The notes: generated from the sequence alone by a model not told the origin. 64,000 nt of DNA from Bacteroides sp. (GCF_029057325.1 NZ_JAICZW010000096.1:1-64000), one strand, 5' to 3'; numbered from the stretch's first letter, positions 18,379-28,222 are shown. Made by a program: numbers and translations.

Positions 18379-20283
18379 ATGAAAAAATTAGTAGCTTTAC
18401 TATTTGTATTAATTTATGTGTCCGCTGTCTCCGCTTATACGGAACGGAACCTGCTTCAGAAGCAAGCCGACATGAACCGGTTGAAAGAAGTATTGGTGTT
18501 GGACCGGAAGTGGGTCACTTATCCCGACTATGACGACCGTGCCGGTTGGGACGCCTTTCTGGGTGCATTCAAAGAAGAATATATCCGACGGGGAGAGAAA
18601 ATGTTGGACTACCGGTGGCAAGTTGTCAGAGCCACCGATTACCTCGCTTTCGAACGCACCGGTGACCGCAAGATTATGGAAGATCCCTTTGGTGCCAACA
18701 ACAATGCCATTGCCGACCTGCTCATGGCCGAACTGGCAGAAGGAAAAGGCCGTTTCATCGACCAGTTGGTGAACGGAGTCTTCCATACTTGCGAGATGAC
18801 CTCATGGGCACTTTCCGCCCACATCATCGTGCAACCCACTCAGCGGGCATTGCCTGCATACGACTATCCTGTCATCGACCTTACTTCGGGTGACTTGGGC
18901 GGACTGCTTTCGTGGACCTACTACTTCATGCACCGGTCGTTCGACAAGATGGACCCTGAGATTTCACGCCGGCTGCGTCACGAACTTCAGACCCGCATCC
19001 TTGACCCATACGTGAACAACGATTCTTTCTGGTGGATGGCACGCAATTACAACGGACGCATGCTCAACAACTGGAACCCCTGGTGCAACAGCAACGTCCT
19101 GATGTGTTTCATGTTGCTGGAAGACGACCGCGACAAACTGGCCCGGGGAGTCTATCTGACCATGGAGTCGGTGGACAAGTTCCTCAACTACATCAAGGCT
19201 GACGGAGCCTGCGAGGAGGGACCCTCCTATTGGGGGCACGCCGCCGGAAAGACGTTGGACTATCTGGAGCTGCTTTCGGCCATCACCGGAGGGAAGGTGG
19301 ATATCTTCGCAGACTCCATGGTCCGGAGTATGGGCGAATATATCTCACGCTCCTACGTAGGCGACGGTTGGGTGGTGAACTTTGCCGACGCGTCGGCGCA
19401 CGGAGGGGGAGACGCCTCTCTGATTTACCGTTTCGGTAAGGCGGTGAACAGCGATGAGCTGAAAGGATTTGCCGCCCTGATGCGTAAACCGTCCGCCTTG
19501 CCCCACAACGGCCGTGACATTTTCCGCACCCTGACTTCCATCGCCATCGACAAGGAGCTGCAACAGACGGCTCCCATGCACGAAAACCGCCCCTTCACCT
19601 GGTATCCTGAGACGGAATTCTGCTATCTCTCCACCAAAGAGGGACTGTTTCTTGCAGCCAAAGGAGGCTATAATGACGAAAGCCACAACCATAACGATGC
19701 CGGAACCTGTTCGGTATGGATGGACCGGACACCGGTATTGATAGATGCCGGCGTGGGTACTTACACCCGTCAGACTTTCAGCAGCGAGCGCTATTCCATC
19801 TGGACCATGCAAAGCGATTACCACAATCTTCCGATGATAAACGGAGTGTCCGAGAAATATGGCAAGAAATACAAAGCCACCGAAGTGAAGGCCGGCAAAA
19901 GCAGTTTTGAAGCCAACATCGCCACTGCCTATCCCGAAGAAGCCAAAGTGAAAAGATGGATACGTTCGTATCAAGTGAAAGGCAGGCAGGCCCGTATCAG
20001 CGACTCTTTTGAACTGGAAGAGACGGTAGCTCCCAATGTGGTCAACTTCATGACGTGGGGAGAGGTGGAACCGTCGGAAAAGGGGAGAGTCAGCATCCGC
20101 GTCGGTCGTGTAAACGCGGTGTTGCTTTACGATGCCGCCCTGTTCGACCTGACCGTGGAACCTTTGGAACTGACCGATTCCAGGCTGTCCAACGTATGGG
20201 GAAATACCATCTGCCGGCTGTCATTCAAAGCAAAACAACAGACTAAGAAAGGAAATTATTCATTTACCATAAAGAAGTTATAA
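18379..20283 (+). CDS. Heparinase II/III-like polysaccharide lyase
   Basis: A 634-residue secreted protein (signal peptide 1-19, VSAVSAY). Residues about 60-340 form the alpha/alpha toroid, with the NNWNPWCNSN segment near 230 that in this fold supplies the catalytic Asn. The C-terminal beta-sandwich domain carries ESHNHNDAG near 437 and SDYHNLP near 478, which match the His/Asp metal site of Hepar_II_III lyases, plus the candidate catalytic Tyr in GTYTRQTF. Such enzymes beta-eliminate uronosyl linkages in glycosaminoglycans or alginate-like polymers. The CAZy family cannot be fixed from sequence alone. It is followed two bases later by the GH88 gene, so translation is coupled. Confidence 0.85.
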   Translation: MKKLVALLFVLIYVSAVSAYTERNLLQKQADMNRLKEVLVLDRKWVTYPDYDDRAGWDAFLGAFKEEYIRRGEKMLDYRWQVVRATDYLAFERTGDRKIMEDPFGANNNAIADLLMAELAEGKGRFIDQLVNGVFHTCEMTSWALSAHIIVQPTQRALPAYDYPVIDLTSGDLGGLLSWTYYFMHRSFDKMDPEISRRLRHELQTRILDPYVNNDSFWWMARNYNGRMLNNWNPWCNSNVLMCFMLLEDDRDKLARGVYLTMESVDKFLNYIKADGACEEGPSYWGHAAGKTLDYLELLSAITGGKVDIFADSMVRSMGEYISRSYVGDGWVVNFADASAHGGGDASLIYRFGKAVNSDELKGFAALMRKPSALPHNGRDIFRTLTSIAIDKELQQTAPMHENRPFTWYPETEFCYLSTKEGLFLAAKGGYNDESHNHNDAGTCSVWMDRTPVLIDAGVGTYTRQTFSSERYSIWTMQSDYHNLPMINGVSEKYGKKYKATEVKAGKSSFEANIATAYPEEAKVKRWIRSYQVKGRQARISDSFELEETVAPNVVNFMTWGEVEPSEKGRVSIRVGRVNAVLLYDAALFDLTVEPLELTDSRLSNVWGNTICRLSFKAKQQTKKGNYSFTIKKL

Positions 20284-20285
20284 TT

Positions 20286-21497
20286 ATGAAACTGAAAACA
20301 TCTATTCTTTTGGGATGTGCAGCATTGTTCACTGCAACTTCGTGCGTCACTACGCCGACCCAAAAATCGTGGCAGGAACAAGCCGTCGAGAACGCCCGTG
20401 CGCAAATCGGTCTGGAAATCGATACGATTGAAGCCAGTGGAAAGTGCCTGAATCCGGTTACTCTCAACAGCAAGGGAGGAGTCTATTATTGCGGATATGC
20501 CGACTGGCGCAGCGGATTCTTCCCCGGAAGTGTATGGTACCTGTACGAACTGACCGGCGACGCAACGCTGCTTCCGCTGGCGCAGAAATATACCGAAGCC
20601 ATCCGTGAAGCGCAGAACCTGACCTGGCACCACGACATCGGTTTCATCATCAATTGCAGTTTCGGAAACGGTCTGCGCCTTTCGGGCAAGCCCGAATACA
20701 AGGATGTCATGATACAGGCAGCCAAGTCGCTCTGCACCCGTTTCCACGAAAAGCCGCAGGTCATCCAGAGCTGGGATGTGGTGGGAGACAGCTGGCAGTC
20801 CAAACGCGGATGGGAATGTCCGGTGATTATCGACAACATGATGAACCTGGAACTGCTGTTCGAGGCAACCAAGCTTTCCGGTGACTCTGCTTACTACAAC
20901 GTGGCCGTGGCACATGCCGACCGCACCCTTCAGGAACACTTCCGTCCCGACGGCAGCTGCTATCACGTGATAGACTATAGCATCGAAGACGGAACCGTAC
21001 GCCATCGCCAGACCGCACAGGGATATGCGGACGAATCGGCCTGGTCCAGAGGACAGGCATGGGCGGTATATGGATATACGGTATGCTATCGCGAGACAAA
21101 GGACCGCAAATACCTGGACCAGGCGCTCAAGACTTTCCATTTCATGAAAGACCACAAGCGGATGCCCGCCGACCTGATTCCTTACTGGGACATGGACGCG
21201 CCCAACATCCCCAACGAACCGCGCGACGCGTCGTCGGCATCGGTCATCGCATCGGCCTTGTATGAAATCAGTACCTATCCGGTAGAAAACCCGCAATCGT
21301 ATAAGGAATATGCCGACAAGATGCTGGAATCGCTCGCTACGCCGGAGTACACCGCTCCTTTGGGCGAGAACGGACGCTTCATCTTGATGCACAGCGTTGG
21401 TAGCATCCCCCACAACAGCGAGATTGACGTGCCGTTGAACTATGCCGACTACTACTATCTGGAGGCTTTGAAGCGCAAGGCGGATTTGGAGAAATAA
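20286..21497 (+). CDS. GH88 unsaturated glucuronyl hydrolase
   Basis: A 403-residue protein that probably removes the 4,5-unsaturated uronic acid left at the non-reducing end by the upstream lyase, by hydration rather than direct glycosidic attack. The GH88 features visible are HHDIGFIINCSFGNG near residue 118 (first catalytic Asp), VIIDNMMNLELLF near 182 (second Asp) and SRGQAWAVYGY near 256. The N-terminus (LLGCAALFTATSCVTT) has a lipobox ATSC, so it is likely a lipoprotein in the periplasm or on the membrane. It sits in a tight cluster: 2 bp after the lyase and 21 bp before the phosphodiesterase. Confidence 0.95.
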   Translation: MKLKTSILLGCAALFTATSCVTTPTQKSWQEQAVENARAQIGLEIDTIEASGKCLNPVTLNSKGGVYYCGYADWRSGFFPGSVWYLYELTGDATLLPLAQKYTEAIREAQNLTWHHDIGFIINCSFGNGLRLSGKPEYKDVMIQAAKSLCTRFHEKPQVIQSWDVVGDSWQSKRGWECPVIIDNMMNLELLFEATKLSGDSAYYNVAVAHADRTLQEHFRPDGSCYHVIDYSIEDGTVRHRQTAQGYADESAWSRGQAWAVYGYTVCYRETKDRKYLDQALKTFHFMKDHKRMPADLIPYWDMDAPNIPNEPRDASSASVIASALYEISTYPVENPQSYKEYADKMLESLATPEYTAPLGENGRFILMHSVGSIPHNSEIDVPLNYADYYYLEALKRKADLEK

Positions 21498-21518
21498 GGG
21501 CAATAAAAGATACCTGTC

Positions 21519-22442
21519 ATGAAGAAACTTTTCATTTTTACAATCGCGTTGCTGGGCTGTCTTTCCATGACAAGCTGTGCGACGCAGTCTGAAACAAAGG
21601 CTGAAGCGACAGCGAAAGCCAAACACATTGTCTATATCGGTCTGGACGGATGGGGCTCATACAGCATGCCCAAGGCCAATATGCCGACCGTGAAGAAGCT
21701 GATGGAGCAAGGATGCTATACGATGCAGAAGAGAACGGTGCTCCCCTCATCAAGTGCGGTCAACTGGGCATCCATGTTCATGGGAGCCGGTCCCGAACTC
21801 CACGGCTATACGGAGTGGGGTTCACGCACACCCGAACTGCCTTCGCGCGTCGTCTTGAAGAACAACATCTTCCCCACCATCTTCCAGATCTACCGCGACG
21901 CCCGTCCGGAGGCCGAAATCGGCGCCCTCTACGAATGGGAAGGCATCAAGTATCTGGTGGATACGCTGTCGGTCAATCATTTTGCCAAAGCTCCCGACTA
22001 CAATGAATATCCTGCTGCCCTGTGCGAGATGTCGGAAAAATACATTGTAGAGAAGAAACCGGCGTTGGTTGCCATCTGCTTCGACAATCCCGACCATGTG
22101 GGACACGCGGACGGCCATGACACTCCGGCCTACTACAGCAAGCTGGAAGAGCTGGACGGATATATCGCCCGTATCGTGAAGGCGGTGGAAGAGGCAGGCA
22201 TGATGGAGGAGACCATCTTTATCGTCACTTCCGACCACGGCGGCATCAACAAGGGTCACGGCGGAAAGACCATGAACGAGATGGAGACACCGTTCATCAT
22301 CTGCGGAAAGAATGTGAGACAGGGCGGAGAGTTCCGGGAAAGTATGGTGCAATATGATGTGGCCGCAACCATGGCCTATATATTGGGACTGGAACAACCG
22401 CAAGTATGGACAGGACGTCCGATGAAACAACTTTTTAAATAA
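21519..22442 (+). CDS. Alkaline-phosphatase-superfamily phosphodiesterase
   Basis: A 307-residue lipoprotein (lipobox MTSC near residue 20). It belongs to the type I phosphodiesterase/nucleotide pyrophosphatase group: metal ligands in YIGLDGWGS (Asp near 43), a Ser/Thr nucleophile region LPSSSAVNWASMF near 80, FDNPDHVGHADGH near 190 and TSDHGGINKGHGG near 240. There is no CxPSR sulfatase motif, so I do not call it a sulfatase. In a PUL it might remove phosphate- or phosphodiester-linked groups from the glycan, or scavenge phosphate. Genes on both sides are 21 and 9 bp away. Confidence 0.82.
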   Translation: MKKLFIFTIALLGCLSMTSCATQSETKAEATAKAKHIVYIGLDGWGSYSMPKANMPTVKKLMEQGCYTMQKRTVLPSSSAVNWASMFMGAGPELHGYTEWGSRTPELPSRVVLKNNIFPTIFQIYRDARPEAEIGALYEWEGIKYLVDTLSVNHFAKAPDYNEYPAALCEMSEKYIVEKKPALVAICFDNPDHVGHADGHDTPAYYSKLEELDGYIARIVKAVEEAGMMEETIFIVTSDHGGINKGHGGKTMNEMETPFIICGKNVRQGGEFRESMVQYDVAATMAYILGLEQPQVWTGRPMKQLFK

Positions 22443-22451
22443 ACAAATATC

Positions 22452-23690
22452 ATGAAATTACGATTACTGACTATCGCACTGTTATCGGTGCTTTTCCTGA
22501 CGGACATGTCCGCTAAGAAAAAAAACACGGCGCCGGTTGGCGACCGGCAGCAATGGGCCGAACTTTGTTACCGCATTGCCGCTCCGGTATTGGAGAATAT
22601 GAGTAAGGGAGAACTGCAGAAGAACATGCAACTGGAATTCAGCCCCACTTGGGACGGACGCGACAAGCGCGTGGCCTATATGGAGACATTCGGTCGCCTC
22701 ATGGCCGGCATCTCTCCCTGGCTGGCTCTTCCCGATGACGATACGGAAGAAGGCCGGATGCGCAAGCAGCTCCGTGAATGGGCGGTGGCGTCTTACAAGA
22801 ACGCCGTTGACCCCGAAAGTCCGGACCTCCTGTTGTGGGAGACCAATTCCTCGCAGCGGCTGGTGGATGCCGCCTATCTGGCGGAGAGTTTCCTCCGTGC
22901 TCCGGAGGCCACGTGGAACCTGCTGGACGAGACGACCCGCAAACGCTATGTGGAGCGCTTCCAACGGCTGAAGATTGTACGTCCCGCCTACAACAACTGG
23001 TTGCTGTTCCGCGGCCTGATAGAGGCTTTCCTGCTGTCGGTAGGCGAGGATGCCGACCAGTATGCGCTGACCGTGGCCGTCAACAAAATCAACGAGTGGT
23101 ACCTGAGCGACGGCTGGTACTCCGACGGTCCTGAGTTCGCGTTGGATTATTACAATGCCTACGTCATCCACCCCATGTATATAGAGATGCTGGAAACGCT
23201 GAACAAGAATAAGTTCTGGACTCCCGTCAGCCCCGCTTTGGCCATCAAGCGTATGCAGCGTTTCAATGTCTTTATGGAGCGGCTCATCTCTCCGGAAGGA
23301 ACTTATCCTGCCTTTGGCCGTTCGGTGGTCTATCGCATGGGAGCTTTCCAGACACTGGCCATGGCAGCCTGGAAGTACGGATTGCCCGAAGGGCTGACCA
23401 ACGGACAGGTGCGTAGCGCGTTGACAGCCATCATGCACAATATGTTCAAGATAGAGGGAAACTTCAACGAAGGCGGATTTCTCCAGTTGGGTTTTGTAGG
23501 CCATCAGCCCGATTTGTCCAATTACTATACCAATAACGGCAGTTTGTATATGACCTCATTGGTATTCATGCCGTTGGGCTTGCCCGCCGACCATCCTTTC
23601 TGGACGGATCCCGCTCAGCCGTGGACTTCGCAGAAAGCCTGGAGCGGACAGCAGTTCCCCATTGACGGGCATCAATCTTTGAGAAAGTAG
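22452..23690 (+). CDS. DUF2264 protein, probable uronate-active glycosidase
   Basis: A 412-residue exported protein (signal peptide to about 21, LFLTDMSA). Its (alpha/alpha) toroid-like helices include WLALPDDDTEEG (about 95), NNWLLFRGLIEAFLL near 180 and WYSDGPEFALDYYNAYV near 218, which are the core of DUF2264. From memory some DUF2264 members have been placed in CAZy GH154 as beta-glucuronidases; I treat that as a likely but unverified link. Placed after a lyase and GH88, it would act on a uronic-acid-bearing oligosaccharide. It ends the enzyme cluster and converges on the HTCS, with a repeat-rich gap between. Confidence 0.8.
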   Translation: MKLRLLTIALLSVLFLTDMSAKKKNTAPVGDRQQWAELCYRIAAPVLENMSKGELQKNMQLEFSPTWDGRDKRVAYMETFGRLMAGISPWLALPDDDTEEGRMRKQLREWAVASYKNAVDPESPDLLLWETNSSQRLVDAAYLAESFLRAPEATWNLLDETTRKRYVERFQRLKIVRPAYNNWLLFRGLIEAFLLSVGEDADQYALTVAVNKINEWYLSDGWYSDGPEFALDYYNAYVIHPMYIEMLETLNKNKFWTPVSPALAIKRMQRFNVFMERLISPEGTYPAFGRSVVYRMGAFQTLAMAAWKYGLPEGLTNGQVRSALTAIMHNMFKIEGNFNEGGFLQLGFVGHQPDLSNYYTNNGSLYMTSLVFMPLGLPADHPFWTDPAQPWTSQKAWSGQQFPIDGHQSLRK

Positions 23691-23696
23691 TGGGTA

Positions 23697-23835
23697 AGTT
23701 ACAAGCTACAAGTGAATGAGCTACAAGGAGAAACGGACTGGATTTTTACCGATATTTTATTCATAAAACAGGCAGATAAGAGCTTTGTAACTCGTAACTC
23801 ATTCACTCGTAACTCGTAGCTTATATCTTGTAACT
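23697..23835. repeat. Inverted repeat of GTTACAAGCTAC-type units
   Basis: GTTACAAGCTACAAGTGAATG on the left faces CATTCACTCGTAACTCGTAG and TCTTGTAAC on the right, with an insert between. It is an imperfect palindrome of the same style as 9373-9455 and lies between convergent genes next to repeat copy C. Confidence 0.55.
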
Positions 23836-23836
23836 T

Positions 23837-23924
23837 TGACAGACACTTGCTTCTGTCGTCTTGAACACTTGCTTCTGTCATGACAAACACTTGTGTCTGT
23901 CGCGACAGAAGCAAGTGTCTGTCA
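23837..23924. repeat. 88-bp interspersed palindromic repeat, copy C
   Basis: ACACTTG at 23843, 23865 and 23887 (22-bp period) and CAAGTGT at 23912. The 22-bp terminal arms (23837-23858 and 23903-23924) are identical to those of copy A although the inner units differ. It lies between the convergent DUF2264 and HTCS genes. Confidence 0.85.
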
Positions 23925-23990
23925 GATGGTATTTATATTGCTGATAATCAGTCTTTGAAATTTCTTTCAGGCGTATGTCTGTCCTATAGA

Positions 23991-26900
23991 TTATGCCTGT
24001 TCTTCGCCTTTCTTTTCCTTTTTGTAGTTCTGAGGGGGACATCCATACTGGTTCTTGAAACAGCGGCTGAAATACATCGGCGAGCTGAAGCCGCAACGGT
24101 CGCTGACTTCGGCGATGGGAATGTTGGCATACCGGCGCAGCAGTGTGGCGGCGTGCTTCAGACGATAGTTCAATATGTAGTTGTTGGGCGTCATGCCGGT
24201 CAGTGCCTTGAACTTCATATAGAGCAGCGAGCGTCCGATGCCCACTTCCCGGCAGAGCACGGGTATGTCGAATTCCAAATCGTCGATGTGCTGTTCTATC
24301 ACCTGCGACACGCGTTTCAGCAGGTCCTTGTCCAGCGGGTTGATGCTGGTCAGGTCTATCTCCGAAAGGGGTTGCTTGTCGAACTGGTGCTGGATGAGCA
24401 GGCGGTTCCGTATCAGGTTGTTGACGCGGGTCAGCAACAGGCGGGCATGGAAGGGTTTGGTGATGTAGTCGTCCGCTCCCCGGTTGAAGCCCTCGATGTT
24501 CTGTTCGGGCGAGTTGAGCGCGGTGAGCAGGATGACGGGGATGTGGCAGAAATCCAGGTTGTTCTTTATCTGGAGGCACATTTCGGTGCCGGTCATTTCG
24601 GGCATCATCACGTCGCTGACTATCAGGTCGGGCTTGCATTGATAGACCTGTTTGAGCCCCTCTTTTCCGTTGCGGGCACAAGCCACGCGGTAGAAGGGGC
24701 TGAAAAGTTCTACCAGCACCTGTAGCAGCTCTTCGTTGTCTTCTACCAGCAGCAGGGTGCGCGACTTGTCGGTGACCGCCTCCATATCCGCTTTTTCTTC
24801 GGGCTGTTGTGCATCGGCGTCGAGCGGGAGCGGGTCGGGCAGTGAGCCTTGCACAATCGTCTCTTCGGGCCGGCGGGTGATGAGGCGGATGTTCCGGTCG
24901 TTTTCGAACTCCTCTTTCAGCCTCGGCAGCTCTACGGTGAAGGTGGTTCCTTTGCCCAATGTGCTCTGCACCTTTATCCGGCCGTGATGCTTCTCTACAA
25001 TGGTCTTCGTCAGTGCCAGTCCGATGCCGGTTCCGCTGAAGAGACTGCTTTTCTTTGCAGGGTCGTCGCTCTGGTAGAAACGGTTGAATATCTTGTCGGT
25101 TTCCTGTTCGGAGATGCCGATACCGGTGTCGGTGATGGACAGGACCATCTGCCCGTGGGTGAATTCGCCCGACAAGGAGACGGAGCCTCCGTCGGGGGTG
25201 TATTTGAAGGCGTTGGAAAGCAGGTTGAAGAATACCTTCTCCATCAGTTGCGCGTTGAACCAGCATTCGAACGGAACGTCGGGCAGGCGGAATTCGTAAT
25301 TGATGTTCCGCTGGCGGGCGTAGTCGGCAAACGACAGGTAAATCTCTTTCAGGAAGGCGGCAATGTCTTGTCTGCTCAATTGCAGGGTTTCATGGTTCTG
25401 TTCCAACTTTCTGAATTCCAACAGTTCCGATACCAGGTTGTGCATCTTTCCGGCGTTTTTCTTGATTTTCAGAATCTGGTTGTAGATGGAGGGAGTCAGC
25501 GAATACCTTTGCAGCAGAATGTCGATATGGCTGATAATCAGCGTGAGCGGTGTCCTGAACTCGTGGCTTACGTTGGTGAAGAACACCAGTTTCTCCTGGT
25601 TCATCTTTTCAATCTGTTGTTTCTCGAAGCGTTCCTTCTCCAAAGAGAGTGCCAGTGTGCGCTTTGCCAGACGGCTGGAGACGAAATAGTAGAGACAGCC
25701 GGAGGTGAGCAAGAGGTAGAGCATCCATGCCCACCATGTATCGTACCAGGGGGAGGTGATGACCAGTCGCAGACTGATTTCGCGGTTCTTCGTGCGGGCG
25801 CTCTGTCCGTTGTCGATGGCGGCCGCCACCTTGAATGTGTAGGTTCCCGGGGCCAGGTTGGTATAGTGTGCTTCGGGGTGCCGGGTGGTGATCCAGTTCT
25901 GGTCCAATCCTTCCAGCTTATAGCGGTATTGCTTCTTCGACAGCAGCAGCTCGTAGTCGGGCAGCGAAAAGCCGATAATCAGGTTGTTCTGCCGATGGTT
26001 CAGCGTCAGTTGGCGGGTGTAGGGTAGGGAGACTTTCAAGATGCCGGTCTTGTCTTGCGGGGCGACGGGCTGGTTGTTCACCCATAGCTGTGAAAAGTAT
26101 AAATCGGGCGTGGGATGAAGTGAATTCACTTTGTTGAAGTCGTTTTCGGAAAGTACGGTCACACCTTGCGTGTCGCCGATGAATATCTTGCCCTCGTCGG
26201 ATATGAACAGGCCGCATCCGCTGATGATGTAGGAAGAGGCGAAATCGTCGCGCAGGTTCAACGAGGTAAATCGGTTCTCGTTCGGGTAGAAGCAGGTCAC
26301 TCCCCGGTCGCTGGTGACCAGGACGCTGTTGTCGTGTGAGATGCAGAGGTTGTAGCAGAAATCGCTGGGCAGCTGTCCGTCGCCTGCCGTATAGTGGGTG
26401 ATTTTTCGGGTGGCACGTTCATAAAAGAACATTCCTCCACCCAATGTGCTGACATACGCTCCCGTGTCTGTGGAGCGTATGCGGGTAATCCTCGCTTTGT
26501 TGTTTTCTAACGGTAGGGGTATCTCCTGCATCTCTTTCGGGGCAGACAGGCTGATGATCAGGAAAGAGGTGTTTTGTGCCAAATAGAGGTTTCCATCGGG
26601 GTCGATGTCGAAGTATTCATAATATCTGTCGGGCGCATCCAGTTTTTGGAAGTGCTGGGTGTTTACGTCCAAGCGGAATACTCCGTTGCGTGCCGACAGA
26701 TAGAGTTGTCCGTTCCACATCTTCACATAAAAGACAATCTCGTTGGGGGCGTTCTCGCCTTTCTGTTCGTTCAGGTAGTTGTGGAACTGTCCGGTCCGGA
26801 TGTCGTAACGCGACAATCCGCCCAGATGGGTGCCGACGTAGAGGCAGTGGTTCTTTGGGTCGTATGCGATGCTCTTGATGTTGTTGTGCGGAAGCGAGTT

Positions 26901-28052
26901 TGCTTTTCCGTCCGCCGTCAGTTGGCGCACGACGTTCCAGTCTTTGTCTATGCAGGTGATGCCTCCGCCATCGGTGCTCAGCCATAGATTCCCTTCCTTG
27001 TCGGTCAGGATGTCGCCGATGTAGGAATAGTAGGGTGTACGGGTGTTGCTTTTGTCATAGTCATAGCGCATGAAAGTCTCGCTTCTGGGGGTGAAGTAAT
27101 TCACTCCGCCAAAATAGCTTCCCACCCATATCGTCCCCTGCCTGTCTTTATACAGGGAGAAGATGGAGGGATGGGTGAGCCCGCCGGCATGCTGCGGAAT
27201 CCGAATCAACGAATACTCTTGTGTCCGTGTATTGTATTTCTGTAGTCCGTCGAAGGTGCCGAACCAGATGTTGTGTTCATTGTCTTCCACAAACATACGT
27301 ATTTGCCGACTGCTGATGCCTGCCGGTGTTCCGGGGCTGTAGGGCACTTTGTATGCCTCCTCTCCTTCCTTCATCCGGTAGAGTCCGTCCATCCGGGTGC
27401 CTATCCAGAATTCTTTTTCCGAACTTTCGAACAGCTGATAGACGTCGATGCCTTTCAGCAGTTGCTTCTGATAGAGGGTGGTGCGGTCGATAAGATATAC
27501 TCCGTTTTGCGTGCCGATGCCTATCTTGTCGGGTTGCAGCATCATGCAGCATACGGCCTCATTTTCTTTGATATGGGTCTTGGTTACAAGCGACTCTTTG
27601 GCGTCGGCGGTGTGGCGGCGGAAGATGGAGTCGTGGCGCATATACCAGATGTCACCGTCCGACTCGGCCAGCACGGAGATCCGGTTATGGGAAGAGAGTC
27701 GGATGAATTTCTCGGCGCGTATGTCGTATTCAATCAAATCGTTGTCGATTAGGAAGAAGACGTTTCCCAAGCTGTCGCCCGCAATGGCGGAGACTTCATT
27801 TCCCAGCCATACGGAAGATTCAGGATTGACACCGGGCACCCATCCCTTGAACGATGTCACCTGTTTTCCGTCATACATATTGATTCCCTCGCGGGTGCCG
27901 AACCACATCCGTCCTAACCGGTCTTGGTAGATGGCCATGACGGAAGGCTGTGTCAGTCCGTCGGGCAAGCCAATCTGTCTGAAATACTCGGCCGATGCGG
28001 AAATGCAGGACAACAGCCATGTACACAATAGGAAAATATACCTATAATTCAT
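23991..28052 (-). CDS. Hybrid two-component system sensor/regulator (HTCS)
   Basis: A 1353-residue one-polypeptide regulator of PULs. After a signal peptide (about 1-22), residues about 25-690 are periplasmic beta-propeller repeats (reg_prop, with WFGTREGINMYDG, IWFGTFDGLQKY, LWLSTDGGGI) followed by a Y_Y_Y domain. A membrane helix is near 780. The histidine kinase follows: NVSHEFRTPL (His near 830), DTGIGIS and GTGIGLALTKTI. The receiver has VSDVMMPEM (phospho-Asp near 1147). The AraC-type HTH fills about 1254-1347. It would sense a PUL-derived oligosaccharide in the periplasm and activate the adjacent susCD genes. Its own -7 box (28166-28173) is back-to-back with that of the EamA gene. Confidence 0.97.
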   Translation of the reverse strand: MNYRYIFLLCTWLLSCISASAEYFRQIGLPDGLTQPSVMAIYQDRLGRMWFGTREGINMYDGKQVTSFKGWVPGVNPESSVWLGNEVSAIAGDSLGNVFFLIDNDLIEYDIRAEKFIRLSSHNRISVLAESDGDIWYMRHDSIFRRHTADAKESLVTKTHIKENEAVCCMMLQPDKIGIGTQNGVYLIDRTTLYQKQLLKGIDVYQLFESSEKEFWIGTRMDGLYRMKEGEEAYKVPYSPGTPAGISSRQIRMFVEDNEHNIWFGTFDGLQKYNTRTQEYSLIRIPQHAGGLTHPSIFSLYKDRQGTIWVGSYFGGVNYFTPRSETFMRYDYDKSNTRTPYYSYIGDILTDKEGNLWLSTDGGGITCIDKDWNVVRQLTADGKANSLPHNNIKSIAYDPKNHCLYVGTHLGGLSRYDIRTGQFHNYLNEQKGENAPNEIVFYVKMWNGQLYLSARNGVFRLDVNTQHFQKLDAPDRYYEYFDIDPDGNLYLAQNTSFLIISLSAPKEMQEIPLPLENNKARITRIRSTDTGAYVSTLGGGMFFYERATRKITHYTAGDGQLPSDFCYNLCISHDNSVLVTSDRGVTCFYPNENRFTSLNLRDDFASSYIISGCGLFISDEGKIFIGDTQGVTVLSENDFNKVNSLHPTPDLYFSQLWVNNQPVAPQDKTGILKVSLPYTRQLTLNHRQNNLIIGFSLPDYELLLSKKQYRYKLEGLDQNWITTRHPEAHYTNLAPGTYTFKVAAAIDNGQSARTKNREISLRLVITSPWYDTWWAWMLYLLLTSGCLYYFVSSRLAKRTLALSLEKERFEKQQIEKMNQEKLVFFTNVSHEFRTPLTLIISHIDILLQRYSLTPSIYNQILKIKKNAGKMHNLVSELLEFRKLEQNHETLQLSRQDIAAFLKEIYLSFADYARQRNINYEFRLPDVPFECWFNAQLMEKVFFNLLSNAFKYTPDGGSVSLSGEFTHGQMVLSITDTGIGISEQETDKIFNRFYQSDDPAKKSSLFSGTGIGLALTKTIVEKHHGRIKVQSTLGKGTTFTVELPRLKEEFENDRNIRLITRRPEETIVQGSLPDPLPLDADAQQPEEKADMEAVTDKSRTLLLVEDNEELLQVLVELFSPFYRVACARNGKEGLKQVYQCKPDLIVSDVMMPEMTGTEMCLQIKNNLDFCHIPVILLTALNSPEQNIEGFNRGADDYITKPFHARLLLTRVNNLIRNRLLIQHQFDKQPLSEIDLTSINPLDKDLLKRVSQVIEQHIDDLEFDIPVLCREVGIGRSLLYMKFKALTGMTPNNYILNYRLKHAATLLRRYANIPIAEVSDRCGFSSPMYFSRCFKNQYGCPPQNYKKEKKGEEQA

Positions 28053-28165
28053 AATGCTTTCCTTTCAATGATTCATCCTATCCATACTGCATCCGCCTCA
28101 TTCTCATGTAATAACTGAGATTCTTTGTTTTCAAGGATACTAGTTTAAGATTTATTTAATGTCTG

Positions 28166-28203
28166 CAAATTTAGACATAAATCTCGATTTATACCTAAAT
28201 TTG
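28166..28203. promoter_or_regulatory. Back-to-back -7 boxes in an inverted repeat (HTCS/EamA)
   Basis: CAAATTTA at 28166-28173 (minus-strand TAAATTTG) and TAAATTTG at 28196-28203 are exact TAnnTTTG matches facing away from each other. Together they form a 10-bp inverted repeat (GCAAATTTAG/CTAAATTTGC) with a 21-bp centre. Each box falls where the other promoter would have its -33 region, so the two promoters may exclude one another. Confidence 0.6.
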
Positions 28204-28222
28204 CGCAACATATTAAATAGGT

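Noticed and set aside
21519..22442. Sulfatase
   Set aside because: The CxPSR formylglycine motif is absent; the metal and nucleophile motifs fit a phosphodiesterase instead.
23878..26027. Long ORFs overlapping the HTCS gene in other frames (24849-26027 plus and 23878-25266 minus)
   Set aside because: They overlap the HTCS kinase, receiver and HTH domains and show arginine- or glycine-rich nonsense composition.
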